Positions 34,155 through 43,932 of a DNA stretch of 64,000 nucleotides are shown here, one piece after another (position 1 is the first letter of the stretch; each line of letters begins with the position of its first letter). The stretch is from Acidobacteriota bacterium (GTDB taxonomy: Bacteria > Acidobacteriota > Terriglobia > Terriglobales > Acidobacteriaceae). The position numbers and the translations under genes are program-made. The notes beneath the pieces were generated by a model. The model saw only the letters and a program-made list of their open reading frames with translations, did no database searches and was not told the DNA's origin. The stretch spans positions 1-64,000 of the forward strand of contig JABDHA010000004.1 in NCBI GenBank assembly GCA_013285705.1, given 5' to 3'.

Positions 34155-36611
34155 CTACTCTTCGCGCAGCAGACGCGCCGGGTCGACGGACTGCGCTCTC
34201 CGCGCGGGAACGGCGGTTGCGACGGTTCCCAGCAGAATCATGGTGAGGACGACTCCAGCTAGTACCAGCGGATCGCGTGGTGTGGCCTCGAAGACGATGT
34301 GCGCGAGTATGCCGCTTGCCAGAATGCCAAGAATGAGACCGGCGATCGATCCGCCAAGAAGCAGGAAAACAGGACGGGCGAGCGCTGCATGCATGACCTT
34401 CAGGGGCTGAGCGCCAAGAGCTACGCGGATGCCCAGCTCCTTCATACGTTTGCTGACGCTGTAAGAGGCCATGCCGAAGATTCCGGTGACGGCGAGCATG
34501 GCGGCAAGCAGACCCATGACGCCGAGGGCTGCGGAGGCCACGCGAGACGGGAAGAGGGCAAATTCAAGCGAGTCGGACCAGGAGTGGATGGTGAAGGGCA
34601 GACTGGGGTCGAGCCCGGTGATTTGGTGCTGAAGCGTGGACGCTACGTCTGTCCGCAATAACTGCGAGCGTACAACCAGGAATGTGGCTGTCGTGTTGTT
34701 TTGAGCCAGCGGGAAGAACATGGCCGGCTGTTGCTCCTCGGTCAGGAAGCGGTACTTGCCGTCTTCGACGACGCCGACGATTTCATAGAGCTCGCGTTCA
34801 GTGGAATCCTTATCTTTCAGCTGGAAGGACTGTCCGATGGGCGAGCTGTTTCCGAACATGATGTGGGCGAAGGTTGCGTTGACGATGGCGACATGCGGTG
34901 CTTTTTCATCGTCGTGCCAGGTGAAGTCACGCCCGGCGAGGAGACGGGTTCCGGCAGCGCGCAGATAGCCGGGGGAAATTTTGCTGTCGATGGCGTCGAG
35001 AATGCTGTTGGAGCTACGGTAGTCGGTCGTTTCTTTACGGTAGACGGAGCGGTCGCTGTGAACGACGCCAAGAGGCAGGTGATTGATGGTTCCCACGGAG
35101 AGAACACCCGGGATCTGCGCGGCTTGTTCGAGCATGCGTTTTTGAACGGGGAGTGCCTGCTGATCGCTGTAGCCGGCAAGTTCCATGTCGGTGTCAACCA
35201 AGGTGACTCCCTGCGGATGGAAGCCGAAGCTGGCGTGGAGCGAACGCATCATGCCGCGCAGAGCCACGAGAGACGAGGTAACGAGCAGTGTGCAGATCGC
35301 AATCTGTACGGCAAGAAGCACGTCGCGCAGGGTGAGGCGGTGGAATGCGGTCACGGCCATGGGGCCGGTCTTCATGGCCTGTGCCGCTTCGATGGTCCAG
35401 ATTTGCCGTGCCGGCAGAACTCCAAAGAATATGCCGCTGATCAGGGACAGGAGCAGGGCCACGATATAGACGCCCGCATCGGGTGCGACAACCACGTGCA
35501 GTGGTACCTGCACGATGGGCTGCCAGTGGCTGAGGGCTTGCAGCAGAGAGGCCGCCAGGACGGTTCCGATAGCGCCACCCATGAGCGCTACGATGATGGA
35601 CTCAGCCAGAAGCTGCCGCACCAAATGCCAACGGGTGGAGCCAATCGCCATACGGATGGCCAGCTCGCGGCTGCGGTCGGCGGCGCGCGCGGCGAAGATG
35701 CTGGCGAGGTTGGCGCAAGCCGCCAGCAGCACCAGCAGAGCCATGAGCATGATGCCCAGCAGAAAGGCGCGCATGGGACCGCCGAGACTGTCGCCCATAA
35801 GACCCGGCTTCACCAGCCGTGCGTCCAAACCATCATCGTCGGGATAGGTTTTGGCCAGCTGACCGGCGACGGTGTTCAGGTCGTCATATGCTTGCTGGGG
35901 GTTGACTCCGTTCTTCAGACGGCCCAGCAGAAAAATCTCATGATTGGCGCGCTGATGGAGGTAATCCTCGCCCTCGAGCTGCTGCTCATTGACCATGGGG
36001 ACCCAGATGTCGGGCCAATAAAAGAGTTCCGTTCCGTGGAAGTCTTTTGGCGCGACGCCGATGAGGGTAAACGGATGCTTATTGAGGTTAATGACTGTGC
36101 CGAGGGCATGCGGGTCGCCATTGAGGTGGTCGTGCCAGAAATCATGGCTGACGACGACATAGGGAGCGGAGTTTGGGCCGCGCTCATCGTTGGGGTGGAA
36201 GAAGCGGCCCAACTCGGGCTGGATGCCGAGCATGTCAAAATAATTGCCGGAAACCTCGTAGCCCCAGTTTTGCGTGACACCCGAATTTTTTCCATCCGGA
36301 CCGGGAATGGTAAGACCGGCGTTGCCCAGACTGTAGGCGGCCATACTGCTGAAGGTTTTATTTCGGTCACGGTAGTCGAGGTAATCGGGGTAGGACTGCG
36401 TGTCCCAGCCATAAGGCTTGCGCGAGACGTTGAAGAGGCTACGCGGCTGCGGAACGTTCAGCGGGCGCAGGACGAGTCCGTTGAGCACGCTGAAGACGAC
36501 CACGTTTGCGCCGACGCCCAAGGCAAGCGTCAGGATGGCCGTCAGCGTGAAGCCGGGAGACTTGCGCAGTTGCCGCAAGGAAAAACGGAAATCCTGCAGG
36601 AGGGAATGCAT
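34155..36611 (-). CDS. Acidobacterial duplicated orphan permease (ADOP, MacB/FtsX type)
   Basis: 818-residue inner-membrane protein with two FtsX-like modules. It starts MHSLLQDFRFSLRQLRKSPGFT, then the first membrane helix LTAILTLALGVGANVVVFSVL. A MacB-like periplasmic core follows at about 60-260, then three helices near residues 285-410 (GIMLMALLVLLAACANLASI; RELAIRMAIGSTRW). A second periplasmic core and a second FtsX triplet complete the protein (VMGLLAAMLAVTGIFGMAS; ELGIRVALGAQP), ending PARRAQSVDPARLLREE. No ATPase gene is adjacent, which is the reason for the 'orphan' name of this family. Export of a substrate or mechanical signalling are possible; the role is unknown. The lower strand places it downstream of lon. 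Confidence 0.93.
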   Translation of the reverse strand: MHSLLQDFRFSLRQLRKSPGFTLTAILTLALGVGANVVVFSVLNGLVLRPLNVPQPRSLFNVSRKPYGWDTQSYPDYLDYRDRNKTFSSMAAYSLGNAGLTIPGPDGKNSGVTQNWGYEVSGNYFDMLGIQPELGRFFHPNDERGPNSAPYVVVSHDFWHDHLNGDPHALGTVINLNKHPFTLIGVAPKDFHGTELFYWPDIWVPMVNEQQLEGEDYLHQRANHEIFLLGRLKNGVNPQQAYDDLNTVAGQLAKTYPDDDGLDARLVKPGLMGDSLGGPMRAFLLGIMLMALLVLLAACANLASIFAARAADRSRELAIRMAIGSTRWHLVRQLLAESIIVALMGGAIGTVLAASLLQALSHWQPIVQVPLHVVVAPDAGVYIVALLLSLISGIFFGVLPARQIWTIEAAQAMKTGPMAVTAFHRLTLRDVLLAVQIAICTLLVTSSLVALRGMMRSLHASFGFHPQGVTLVDTDMELAGYSDQQALPVQKRMLEQAAQIPGVLSVGTINHLPLGVVHSDRSVYRKETTDYRSSNSILDAIDSKISPGYLRAAGTRLLAGRDFTWHDDEKAPHVAIVNATFAHIMFGNSSPIGQSFQLKDKDSTERELYEIVGVVEDGKYRFLTEEQQPAMFFPLAQNNTTATFLVVRSQLLRTDVASTLQHQITGLDPSLPFTIHSWSDSLEFALFPSRVASAALGVMGLLAAMLAVTGIFGMASYSVSKRMKELGIRVALGAQPLKVMHAALARPVFLLLGGSIAGLILGILASGILAHIVFEATPRDPLVLAGVVLTMILLGTVATAVPARRAQSVDPARLLREE

Positions 36612-36760
36612 GGAACGTACCTCGTCGAAGAAATAGGAGCATCTCGCAGACCAAAGTTTGGGCGAGGTAAGCTGTTTATTTGCAAGGTTTATGCAGGAAA
36701 GCTTGTCGCATGTACCGGAATGTGTGTTCGGAAGCGAATTTAAGTGTCCAATTGCGGACA

Positions 36761-36793
36761 GGCCGTCATCCTGATTCAGTCAGGATGACGGCC
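36761..36793. terminator. Strong hairpin downstream of lon
   Basis: 14-bp perfect stem GGCCGTCATCCTGA / TCAGGATGACGGCC with loop TTCAG, 22 bases after the lon stop. No T-run on either strand. Its GTCATCCTGA sequence resembles the ends of the genome's REP-like repeats. Confidence 0.55.
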
Positions 36794-36814
36794 TATGTAG
36801 CGTTGCGTGGGTTG

Positions 36815-39235
36815 TTACTGATGCGGGCGCTGTTCGGGTGTGACGGAGGGCGGCGGGACATTCGCCAAGGCTGCTGGAGCTTCTTCCTTTAGCTCGGGCA
36901 ACGGGCCTTCTAGAGCCAGTTGCAGCACTTCGTCCATGGAGTCGACGAAGTTGAGCTTCATGGCGCTTTTCAGGTTCTCCGGCAGGTCGGCCAGATCCTT
37001 CTCGTTGTCTCGGGGAAGGATGGCCTCGAAGATTCCGGCGCGATGAGCTGCAAGGAGCTTCTCTTTGAGCCCGCCGATGGGCAGCACTTTACCGCGCAGG
37101 GTGATTTCTCCCGTCATGGCGATGTCGCGGCGGACGGGAATCTTGGCCAGTGCGCTGGCGAGTGCTGTGGCTAAGGTGATGCCCGCGGATGGGCCGTCCT
37201 TGGGGATGGCGCCTTCGGGGACGTGGACGTGGATGTCGATGTTCCGGTAGAAGTCGCGTGGCAGACCCAGGTGGGCGGCGCGGCTGCGGATGTAGGAAAG
37301 CGCCGCTTGCGCTGATTCCTGCATTACGTCGCCGAGCTGACCGGTGAGGGTGAGCTTGCCCTTGCCGTCGAGGACCTGAACCTCGGCGGGAAGAATGCTG
37401 CCGCCAACTTCTGTCCATGCAAGGCCGGTGACGAGGCCGACTTCACTCTTTTCGTGGACCTGCGAGTCGCGGAACTTGGCTACGCCGAGGAAATCGGCGA
37501 CGTTCGCGGCGGTGATCTCTTCTTTATGCTTGAGGCCGTTTTTGACGACGCGGCGCACGACCTTGCGGCAGACGTTGCCGATTTCGCGCTCAAGGTTGCG
37601 GACGCCCGCTTCGCGGGTGTAACCGCGAATGATTTCGACCAGAGCGTCGTCGCTGAAGACGATGTTTTTCTCGGTGAGGCCAGTGTTGTCGCGCTGCTTT
37701 TTGACCAGATACTGCTTGGCGATTTCGAGCTTTTCCGTTTCCGTGTAGCCGTGCAGGCGCAGGATTTCCATGCGGTCCTGGAGCGGCGCGGGAATGGTGT
37801 GCAGGACATTGGCTGTGGCGACGAAGAGGACTTCGGAGAGGTCATATTCGACGTCGAGGTAGTGATCCTGGAAGGTGGTGTTCTGCTCGGGGTCGAGGAC
37901 TTCGAGCAACGCAGAAGATGGATCGCCGCGAAAGTCGGAGGCCATCTTGTCGACTTCATCGAGCATGAAGACCGGGTTCTTGGTTCCGGCTTTCTTCATG
38001 GACTGGATGATCTGACCGGGCAGGGCTCCGATGTAGGTACGGCGATGGCCACGGATTTCCGCCTCGTCGCGCACTCCGCCTAAGGACATGCGGACAAACT
38101 TGCGGCCGGTGGCTTTCGCAATCGACATGCCGAGCGAGGTCTTGCCGACGCCCGGAGGTCCGACAAAGCAGAGGATCGAGCCTTTCGGATTTTTTACCAG
38201 CTGGCGCACGGCCAGGAATTCGAGGATGCGGTCTTTGATTTTTTCGAGGCCGTAGTGGTCTTCGTTGAGAACTTTTTCGGCGCGGTCGATGGAGCGCGTT
38301 TCCTTGGATTTCTTCTTCCATGGCACGGCGAGGAGCCAGTCGAGATAGTTGCGCGAGACGGTGGACTCGGCGGACATGGGCGGCATTGCTTCGAGCTTCT
38401 TCAGCTCCTGGATGGCCTTCTCCTGCACGTCCTTGGGCATGCCTGCGGTTTCGATCTTCTTCTTCAGATCGTCGTACTCGCTTTTTTCGCCGCGGCCCAG
38501 CTCCTTCTGGATGGCCTTGATCTTTTCGTTGAGGTAGTACTCTTTTTGCGCGCGCTCCATCTGCCGCTTGACGCGCGACTGGATGCTGCGATCCATGTTG
38601 AGCTTTTCGATTTCAACGTCGAGCACATCGGCAACACGAAGCAGGCGCTCTGCCGGGTCGAAGATGTCGAGCAGCTCCTGCTTCTCCGGAATTTCCAGCT
38701 GGAGATTCGCGGCGATGGTGTCGGCGAGTTTGCTCGGCTCATCGGTGCGAACGGCGGCGATCATCGTCTCGTAGTTGAGCGACTGCTGCAGCTTGACGTA
38801 TTGCTCGAAGAGGGAAGTGACGCGCTGCGTGAGCTGCTCGATCTGCGAGGTGATTTCAAGATCGGACTTGAAGGTGCGCACGGTGGCGACGAAGAAGCCG
38901 TCGGAGTCATTGAGCTCGACAGCCTTGGCGCGCTCCAATCCTTCGACGAGTACCTTGATGTTGCCATCGGGCATCTTGACGCTCTGCACGATATTGCCAA
39001 CGGTGCCGACGGTGAAGATGTCGTCGGCTTTCGGCTCATCGATGCGAGCGTCATGCTGCGTGGCGAGAAAGATTTTGCGATCGCCGTTCAGCGCTTCTTC
39101 GAGAGCGCGCACGCTGGATTCGCGACCCACAACAAACGGGGTCATCATGTAGGGGAAGATCACCATATCCCGAATGGGCATCATCGGGAGTTTGCGAAGA
39201 TCGTTTTTCTCTTTTACTTCTTTGGATTGGGTCAC
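36815..39235 (-). CDS. lon: ATP-dependent protease Lon
   Basis: Cytoplasmic AAA+ serine-lysine protease, 806 residues. N-domain starts [22 protein letters not shown] module: Walker [20 protein letters not shown], Walker [11 protein letters not shown], sensor and arginine finger regions. The proteolytic domain has the catalytic Ser in [16 protein letters not shown] and the Lys in [16 protein letters not shown] short Ala/Pro-rich tail ends the protein. It is the third of a clpP-clpX-lon run on the minus strand, downstream of trigger factor, an arrangement known in many bacteria. A T-rich hairpin lies between clpX and lon, so lon may have its own promoter. Confidence 0.97.
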   Translation of the reverse strand: MTQSKEVKEKNDLRKLPMMPIRDMVIFPYMMTPFVVGRESSVRALEEALNGDRKIFLATQHDARIDEPKADDIFTVGTVGNIVQSVKMPDGNIKVLVEGLERAKAVELNDSDGFFVATVRTFKSDLEITSQIEQLTQRVTSLFEQYVKLQQSLNYETMIAAVRTDEPSKLADTIAANLQLEIPEKQELLDIFDPAERLLRVADVLDVEIEKLNMDRSIQSRVKRQMERAQKEYYLNEKIKAIQKELGRGEKSEYDDLKKKIETAGMPKDVQEKAIQELKKLEAMPPMSAESTVSRNYLDWLLAVPWKKKSKETRSIDRAEKVLNEDHYGLEKIKDRILEFLAVRQLVKNPKGSILCFVGPPGVGKTSLGMSIAKATGRKFVRMSLGGVRDEAEIRGHRRTYIGALPGQIIQSMKKAGTKNPVFMLDEVDKMASDFRGDPSSALLEVLDPEQNTTFQDHYLDVEYDLSEVLFVATANVLHTIPAPLQDRMEILRLHGYTETEKLEIAKQYLVKKQRDNTGLTEKNIVFSDDALVEIIRGYTREAGVRNLEREIGNVCRKVVRRVVKNGLKHKEEITAANVADFLGVAKFRDSQVHEKSEVGLVTGLAWTEVGGSILPAEVQVLDGKGKLTLTGQLGDVMQESAQAALSYIRSRAAHLGLPRDFYRNIDIHVHVPEGAIPKDGPSAGITLATALASALAKIPVRRDIAMTGEITLRGKVLPIGGLKEKLLAAHRAGIFEAILPRDNEKDLADLPENLKSAMKLNFVDSMDEVLQLALEGPLPELKEEAPAALANVPPPSVTPEQRPHQ

Positions 39236-39359
39236 ATCATCCCTTTCGCTCTGTCGCGTGCACAGTTGGAGTTCTATCCCTGTTAGATGAACTGTAACTC
39301 ATCTCGACTCAAGAGGGAACAAAACGGGTGCGCTTTTGGTAACGCGTAAGAAAAGAGAA

Positions 39360-39419
39360 ACCCCGCACTTTTCCATTGCAGCGGGCGCGATGCCAGCGTG
39401 TTGAAGAGAAGCGCGGGGT
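39360..39419 (-). terminator. Probable clpX terminator
   Basis: Complementary ends ACCCCGC (39360-39366) and GCGGGGT (39413-39419) with a large inner loop; on the minus strand the structure is followed by TTTCTCTTTTCTT. Located 20 bases past the clpX stop. Confidence 0.45.
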
Positions 39420-39438
39420 CTTTCTGTCTGCTAAGAAT

Positions 39439-40725
39439 TCAGCCTGCCTTTTCGAGCATGGTGATGGAGAGATCGCGTTTCTTGACCATTTCAGCGGTGA
39501 TCTCTAATTCTTTGACTTTCTTGTTGCTGGGAAGGTGATACATCAAATCAAGCATCAGTTCCTCGAGAATCATGCGCAGACCGCGCGCGCCGACTCTACG
39601 GTGCAGCGCTTCCTGTGCAATGGACTTCGATGCTTCTTCTGTGAAAAGCAGTCGAACGCCTTCATATTCAAAGAGTTTCTGGTACTGCTTGAGGATCGCG
39701 TTGCGCGGCTTGGTGAGAATCTCGACCAGCGCGACTTCATCGAGCTCATCGAGAATGCCGATGACCGGGAGGCGTCCGACAAATTCGGGGATGAGACCGA
39801 ATTTGATCAGATCCTGTGGCTCAGCCTGGCGGAGAAGCTCGGCATCGCGCTGCGCGCGAACGGACCCAGCCTGCTCAGCCTGATCCTTCTCCTTCTCCGT
39901 AAGCGTCTTGAAGCCAAGAGCCTTCTTCCCGACGCGGCGCCCGACGACGCGCTCCAACCCGACAAAGGCACCACCGCAGATGAAAAGAATATTGGTAGTG
40001 TCAACGGGCGTGAATTCCTGGTGCGGATGTTTGCGGCCACCCTGCGGCGGCACGTTGGCAACGGTGCCTTCGAGAATTTTGAGCAGTGCCTGCTGCACGC
40101 CTTCACCGGATACATCGCGGGTGATGGAGGGGTTCTCGTCCTTGCGTCCGATCTTGTCGATTTCGTCGATGTAGATGATGCCGGTCTGCGCGCGGGCTAC
40201 ATCGCCGTCTGCGGCCTGAAGCAGCTTGAGGATGATGTTCTCGACATCTTCGCCGACATATCCCGCTTCCGTCAGAGTAGTGGCGTCCACGATGGCGAAT
40301 GGAACGTCGAGCATCTTGGCCAGGGTGTGGGCAAGCAGGGTTTTGCCGCTGCCGGTGGGACCGACCAGCAGGATATTCGATTTTGCGAGCTCTACATCGT
40401 TGCCGCGCGTCCGGTTCATCTGGATGCGCTTGTAATGGTTGTAGACGGCGACGGCGAGCTTCTTCTTGGTCTGGTCCTGCCCGATGACATATTCGTCGAG
40501 GAAGGCGCGGACTTCAAGCGGCTTGGGAAGATGCGCGGGCGCAGCGCCGGCCTGGGCTTCGCTGCGGTCGTCTTCGAGGATAGAGTTGCAGACGGCGACG
40601 CACTCGTCGCAGATGTACGCGCGCGGGTAATCGCTGGGCGAAGAAATCAGTTTAGCGACTGCGTCCTGCGATTTATGGCAGAACGAGCAGCGAAGAGCGT
40701 CGTCGGATCCCGTGCGCGTTTTCAT
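39439..40725 (-). CDS. clpX: ATP-dependent Clp protease ATP-binding subunit ClpX
   Basis: AAA+ unfoldase that feeds ClpP, 428 residues. N-terminal zinc-binding domain: CSFCHKSQ and [13 protein letters not shown] core: Walker [19 protein letters not shown], Walker [15 protein letters not shown], and the pore loop GYVGEDVE. The RKH-type loop region is represented by [11 protein letters not shown]-domain ends with [21 protein letters not shown]. It starts 24 bases after clpP on the same strand and is therefore very probably co-transcribed and co-assembled with it. Confidence 0.97.
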   Translation of the reverse strand: MKTRTGSDDALRCSFCHKSQDAVAKLISSPSDYPRAYICDECVAVCNSILEDDRSEAQAGAAPAHLPKPLEVRAFLDEYVIGQDQTKKKLAVAVYNHYKRIQMNRTRGNDVELAKSNILLVGPTGSGKTLLAHTLAKMLDVPFAIVDATTLTEAGYVGEDVENIILKLLQAADGDVARAQTGIIYIDEIDKIGRKDENPSITRDVSGEGVQQALLKILEGTVANVPPQGGRKHPHQEFTPVDTTNILFICGGAFVGLERVVGRRVGKKALGFKTLTEKEKDQAEQAGSVRAQRDAELLRQAEPQDLIKFGLIPEFVGRLPVIGILDELDEVALVEILTKPRNAILKQYQKLFEYEGVRLLFTEEASKSIAQEALHRRVGARGLRMILEELMLDLMYHLPSNKKVKELEITAEMVKKRDLSITMLEKAG

Positions 40726-40749
40726 CGTTGTGCTGCTCCAAACAACTCG

Positions 40750-41364
40750 TTAGTCCGCCGCGACGTTGAGTTTTGAATCCGGAGCCTGCCCGGAGACTTC
40801 GTCGACAATGCCGTATTCCCTGGCCTGTGCGGCGTTCATGATAAAGTCGCGCTCTACGTCGCGTTCAATGCGTTCCAGCGTTTGTCCTGTGTGCTTGGAC
40901 ATCAGGGTATTGGTAATTTCACGGATGCGCAGAATTTCGCGCGCATGGATATCAATATCGGTCGCTTGACCGGAAAGTCCACCCATGGAGGGCTGGTGGA
41001 TCAGAATGCGCGAGTTCGGCAGGGCGAAACGTTTGCCCTTTGTTCCCGACATGAGTAGGAATGCTCCCATGCTGGCCGCCTGACCGATGCAGTAAGTCAC
41101 CACATCGTTCCTTATGTATTGCATTGTGTCATAGATGGCCAGTCCAGCGGTAATCGAACCGCCGGGGGAGTTAATGTACAACTGGATATCCTTCTCCGGA
41201 TCTTCGGCGGAGAGAAAAAGCATTTGAGCGATGACAAGATTGGCGATCATGTCGTCAATCGGCGTTCCTAGAAAGATGATGTTGTCGCGAAGCAGACGGG
41301 AATAGATGTCGTAGGCGCGTTCGCCACGATTCGTCTGCTCAATGACCATTGGGACCAGTGCCAT
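40750..41364 (-). CDS. clpP: ATP-dependent Clp protease proteolytic subunit ClpP
   Basis: Serine protease subunit, 204 residues. Catalytic triad: Ser in [14 protein letters not shown], His in [11 protein letters not shown] and Asp in [16 protein letters not shown]-terminal axial loop region [23 protein letters not shown] (shown: [12 protein letters not shown]) is normal, as is the hydrophobic-pocket region. It lies between tig and clpX in the same orientation, with about 100 bases after tig. Confidence 0.97.
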   Translation of the reverse strand: MALVPMVIEQTNRGERAYDIYSRLLRDNIIFLGTPIDDMIANLVIAQMLFLSAEDPEKDIQLYINSPGGSITAGLAIYDTMQYIRNDVVTYCIGQAASMGAFLLMSGTKGKRFALPNSRILIHQPSMGGLSGQATDIDIHAREILRIREITNTLMSKHTGQTLERIERDVERDFIMNAAQAREYGIVDEVSGQAPDSKLNVAAD

Positions 41365-41466
41365 ACTGCTCTCACTCCCCGGAGCCGCTTAGGATCTCCG
41401 TTTTAAGGATAGTGCGGAGGTGGGGCCGGTGCGTTTCTCGCGATTCACCGGCCAGAACGTAAACGT

Positions 41467-42897
41467 TTATGAGGCAAGCTTTTCGTAAAGCAGGCTGCCT
41501 GTTTTTTCTCTGCGAAGTTGTTCACGGATTCTAGCGAGACTGCCGTCCTCCGTCAAACGATGACGCAAAGTGTCGAGTGGCTCGCGCGACTGCAGCGAGA
41601 GAATTTCCAGCTCGCGATCTACTTCTGCGTCCGTAACCTCAATTTTTTCCTCGTCCGCAATGCGGTCAAGCAACAGAGAACCCTTCACTTCATTGACGGC
41701 CGAATCATGCTGCGCCTCGCGCAGACGGTTGAAGTCGAGCTTGCGCATGTCTTCCGTACGCATGCCCTGCTGCGCCAAGGCGCGCAGACCGCGATCGAGG
41801 CGGGCATCCACCTGCTGCTGCACGAGCGACTCAGGAACGGGGAATTGATACTTTGCGATCAATGCCTCGACAATTTTGTCCCGCGTCTCGCCTTCAAGCT
41901 TGCGTTTCTTGTCGCTTGCAAGATGATCCTTCAACTTCTGCTTGAAGTCTTCGATGCCTTCGTATTCGCCGAGCTCTTTGGCGAATTCGTCGGTCAGCTC
42001 AGGCTGAATCTTCTTCTTGATGGCCTTGACTTCGACATCGTAGGAGATGGTTTTGCCGGCGAGACGGCGCTCGCCGAAATCTTCCGGATAGCTGACTTCG
42101 AATTTGAGCTGCTGGCCGGGCTTCGATCCGCGCAACGCTTCATTGAAGGCAGGCAGCGTGTTCTGGCCGCCAACTTCGATCATGACATCGTCACCGGTAA
42201 CGGGCTGCTGCTCGGCTTCGGCTGTTTCGCCTTCACCCTTGAATTCTCCGCGGAAGGTGATTTGCGCCCAGTCGCCGTCGGCGAGAGGACGATCTTCCGT
42301 AACCGGCTCCATGGTGGAACGGGAATCGCGGATGCGCTCGAGCTCGGCGTCCGCTTCAGCGTCGGTGAGGTCGGTGTCAGGCTTCGGGACTTTCACGTCC
42401 TGATATCCGTCGACCGAGAAGGCGGGCAATATTTCGAAGACGGCCTTGAACTTGAGCGGCTGTCCATCTTCCAGCTGAAGGTCGGTGACCTGGGGCTGCG
42501 AGATCGGCTTCAGCTCTGCCTTATCAATTGCTTCGCGGAAATGTGTGGGCAGCACCGACTCGACGACATCCTGACGGATGCCGTCATGAAAGCGCGTGCG
42601 GATGAGCGATTCGGGTACTTTCCCGGCGCGGAATCCAGGAATGCGGGCCTGTTTCTGATAACGCTTCGTCACCGTGCGGAATGCGCGCGATACCTCGTCG
42701 GCAGGAATTTCAATTTCCACTTCGCGGGTGCATTCGGGATTCAGGCTGGGACCGTGCTGATGATGTTCGTGGCCATGCTCGTGATCATGATGATGGTCGT
42801 GGTCGTGGCCATGCTCCGGTTGCGCGGAAGCAGTACTGGCCTCGGGATTCGGAGTTGTTTCTAATGTGTCTGCTGAACTCAACGTAATGCCTTCCAA
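41467..42897 (-). CDS. tig: Trigger factor with histidine-rich N-terminal extension
   Basis: Ribosome-associated chaperone and peptidyl-prolyl isomerase, 476 residues. The standard protein begins near residue 50 (LNPECTREVEIEIPADEVS); ahead of it is an extension whose residues 29-48 contain 12 histidines mixed with D, E and G. The ribosome-binding signature GFRAGKVP is at about residue 90. The FKBP-like PPIase domain lies near residues 210-300 and the helical chaperone arms after it. The start could be re-set, but no other ATG exists before the His-run in this frame, and the run continues the same frame without break. Metal (for example Ni or Zn) binding by the extension is inferred from the His density, as known for SlyD. 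Confidence 0.93.
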   Translation of the reverse strand: MEGITLSSADTLETTPNPEASTASAQPEHGHDHDHHHDHEHGHEHHQHGPSLNPECTREVEIEIPADEVSRAFRTVTKRYQKQARIPGFRAGKVPESLIRTRFHDGIRQDVVESVLPTHFREAIDKAELKPISQPQVTDLQLEDGQPLKFKAVFEILPAFSVDGYQDVKVPKPDTDLTDAEADAELERIRDSRSTMEPVTEDRPLADGDWAQITFRGEFKGEGETAEAEQQPVTGDDVMIEVGGQNTLPAFNEALRGSKPGQQLKFEVSYPEDFGERRLAGKTISYDVEVKAIKKKIQPELTDEFAKELGEYEGIEDFKQKLKDHLASDKKRKLEGETRDKIVEALIAKYQFPVPESLVQQQVDARLDRGLRALAQQGMRTEDMRKLDFNRLREAQHDSAVNEVKGSLLLDRIADEEKIEVTDAEVDRELEILSLQSREPLDTLRHRLTEDGSLARIREQLRREKTGSLLYEKLAS

Positions 42898-43045
42898 ATG
42901 TCGTCGCTCAAGTGCAGAAAAGGGCAGTTTTCAAGGGGGTCTGTGGCACCTGTGATGCAGCCCTGTGATGCAACATAGAACGGTCTCTTCTTATGGTATG
43001 TGGCTTTCCAAAGAAGATCAAACGGGGCTAGGCGCCCGGCGACAC

Positions 43046-43115
43046 GCGCCCTTCGGGCGCCAGGGCTGTGCATGCGGTTGTGGTGCGCCTTTCAAGCGCG
43101 ATCCTGATGGATCGC
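43046..43115. repeat. Hairpins upstream of the Imm50-like gene
   Basis: GCGCCC-TTC-GGGCGC (43046-43060) and GCGATCC-TGAT-GGATCGC (43098-43115). The first resembles the arm core of the inverted repeat at 25093-25378. Likely dispersed-repeat sequence; a terminator function for transcripts from either side is possible. Confidence 0.5.
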
Positions 43116-43160
43116 CTCTGCACTTATGGTGGATAAGGGATCAAGCTCAAAAGGGAAAGC

Positions 43161-43526
43161 ATGGACAAGAAAGTAATGGCCGAGGCCACCCCAAGTAGCA
43201 TAGACATGCTGGAACAACACTTTGGATGTTGGCCTAGTTTTCATGATGCTGAGTTGCTTGAAATCCATCTAGCCCGAAAAGGGCAGTCGCATCTTGTTGT
43301 GCGGTTGGCAGAAAATCCAAACTATAAAAATCGCCCTGATCTCAAATTCATTTTTAATAACGTATCCGATCTAGAACTTGATGACTTTAGCAGTCAAAAT
43401 ATTTTATTTGATATGCATCTTGAAGAGAGTGAAGGCAGGTGGAAGCTATTGCTTTCACCCTCTTATGGGATCGGTGGCTACGTTGTAGCAGAGGACATTA
43501 CGATCATGGCTCTGCCAGGAAGCTGA
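43161..43526 (+). CDS. Imm50-like immunity family protein
   Basis: 121-residue protein with the pattern of the immunity-protein-50 family: LEQHFGCWPSFHDAELLEIHLARKGQ at residues of about 18-43 (key piece GCWPSFHDAELLEI) followed by a beta-rich part (LKFIFNNVSDLELDDFSSQN; RWKLLLSPSYGIGGYVVAEDI). Immunity proteins of this sort protect against contact-dependent or polymorphic toxins, but no toxin is encoded nearby. Its base composition is clearly more AT-rich than its neighbours, which suggests recent acquisition. Start at ATG 43161 with AAGGGA before it; an in-frame ATG at 43176 is an alternative. Confidence 0.78.
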   Translation: MDKKVMAEATPSSIDMLEQHFGCWPSFHDAELLEIHLARKGQSHLVVRLAENPNYKNRPDLKFIFNNVSDLELDDFSSQNILFDMHLEESEGRWKLLLSPSYGIGGYVVAEDITIMALPGS

Positions 43527-43542
43527 AGGTCTAGCGGACGCT

Positions 43543-43794
43543 TCATGTCTCAGCTTGCAGTGGTTTTCGCACGTGGCTCACAAAACGAGGATGCGCAGCA
43601 CCGTAAAGTTGATAGTTGTTACGGGCCTCGGTGAGGCTTAACTCGCCGTTGACCGTTCCCCGGATGACATCCGCGTCACTGTCGTCCTGTCCGTCATCCT
43701 GCCACCAGCAGACCGGGCAGAGGCCGAGCGAATCAGGAAGATCGAGAGTTTTGAAACCGCAGCAGAGACAGCGCACACGCGCAAGTGTTGCCAT
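43543..43794 (-). CDS. CPCC-type cysteine-rich protein
   Basis: 83-residue protein; start chosen at ATG 43794 (MATLARVRCLCCGFKTL), although the frame is open to 43893. Two cysteine pairs, RCLCCGF and LCPVCWWQDDGQDD, match the Cys-rich CPCC family (first pair CLCC instead of the usual CPCC), probably binding zinc. The rest, NGELSLTEARNNYQLYGAAHPRF, is the conserved C-terminal part of that family. Function unknown; related proteins often accompany immunity proteins in polymorphic-toxin loci. It is convergent with the Imm50-like gene, 16 bases apart. Confidence 0.8.
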   Translation of the reverse strand: MATLARVRCLCCGFKTLDLPDSLGLCPVCWWQDDGQDDSDADVIRGTVNGELSLTEARNNYQLYGAAHPRFVSHVRKPLQAET

Positions 43795-43932
43795 ATAGTT
43801 TAAGACGCGATTTTTAGGACTGAGTCGCGCAAAAATTTTTGAATGGCGTTGATCTGGCTTCTGCAGCCTGATGTTGCAGAAGCTGTGAATCAAGGCGGAC
43901 GCTTTGCATCCGCCTCGTAGGACGATCCAGAA

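Noticed and set aside
34701-36743. 680-codon plus-strand frame opposite the ADOP permease
   Set aside because: Shadow frame of a high-GC gene; the permease on the minus strand has coherent membrane segments and family motifs.
39535-40776. 413-codon plus-strand frame opposite clpX
   Set aside because: clpX motifs are complete on the minus strand; the opposing frame has no recognisable domain.
41518-42864. 448-codon plus-strand frame opposite tig
   Set aside because: Shadow of trigger factor, no protein-like features.
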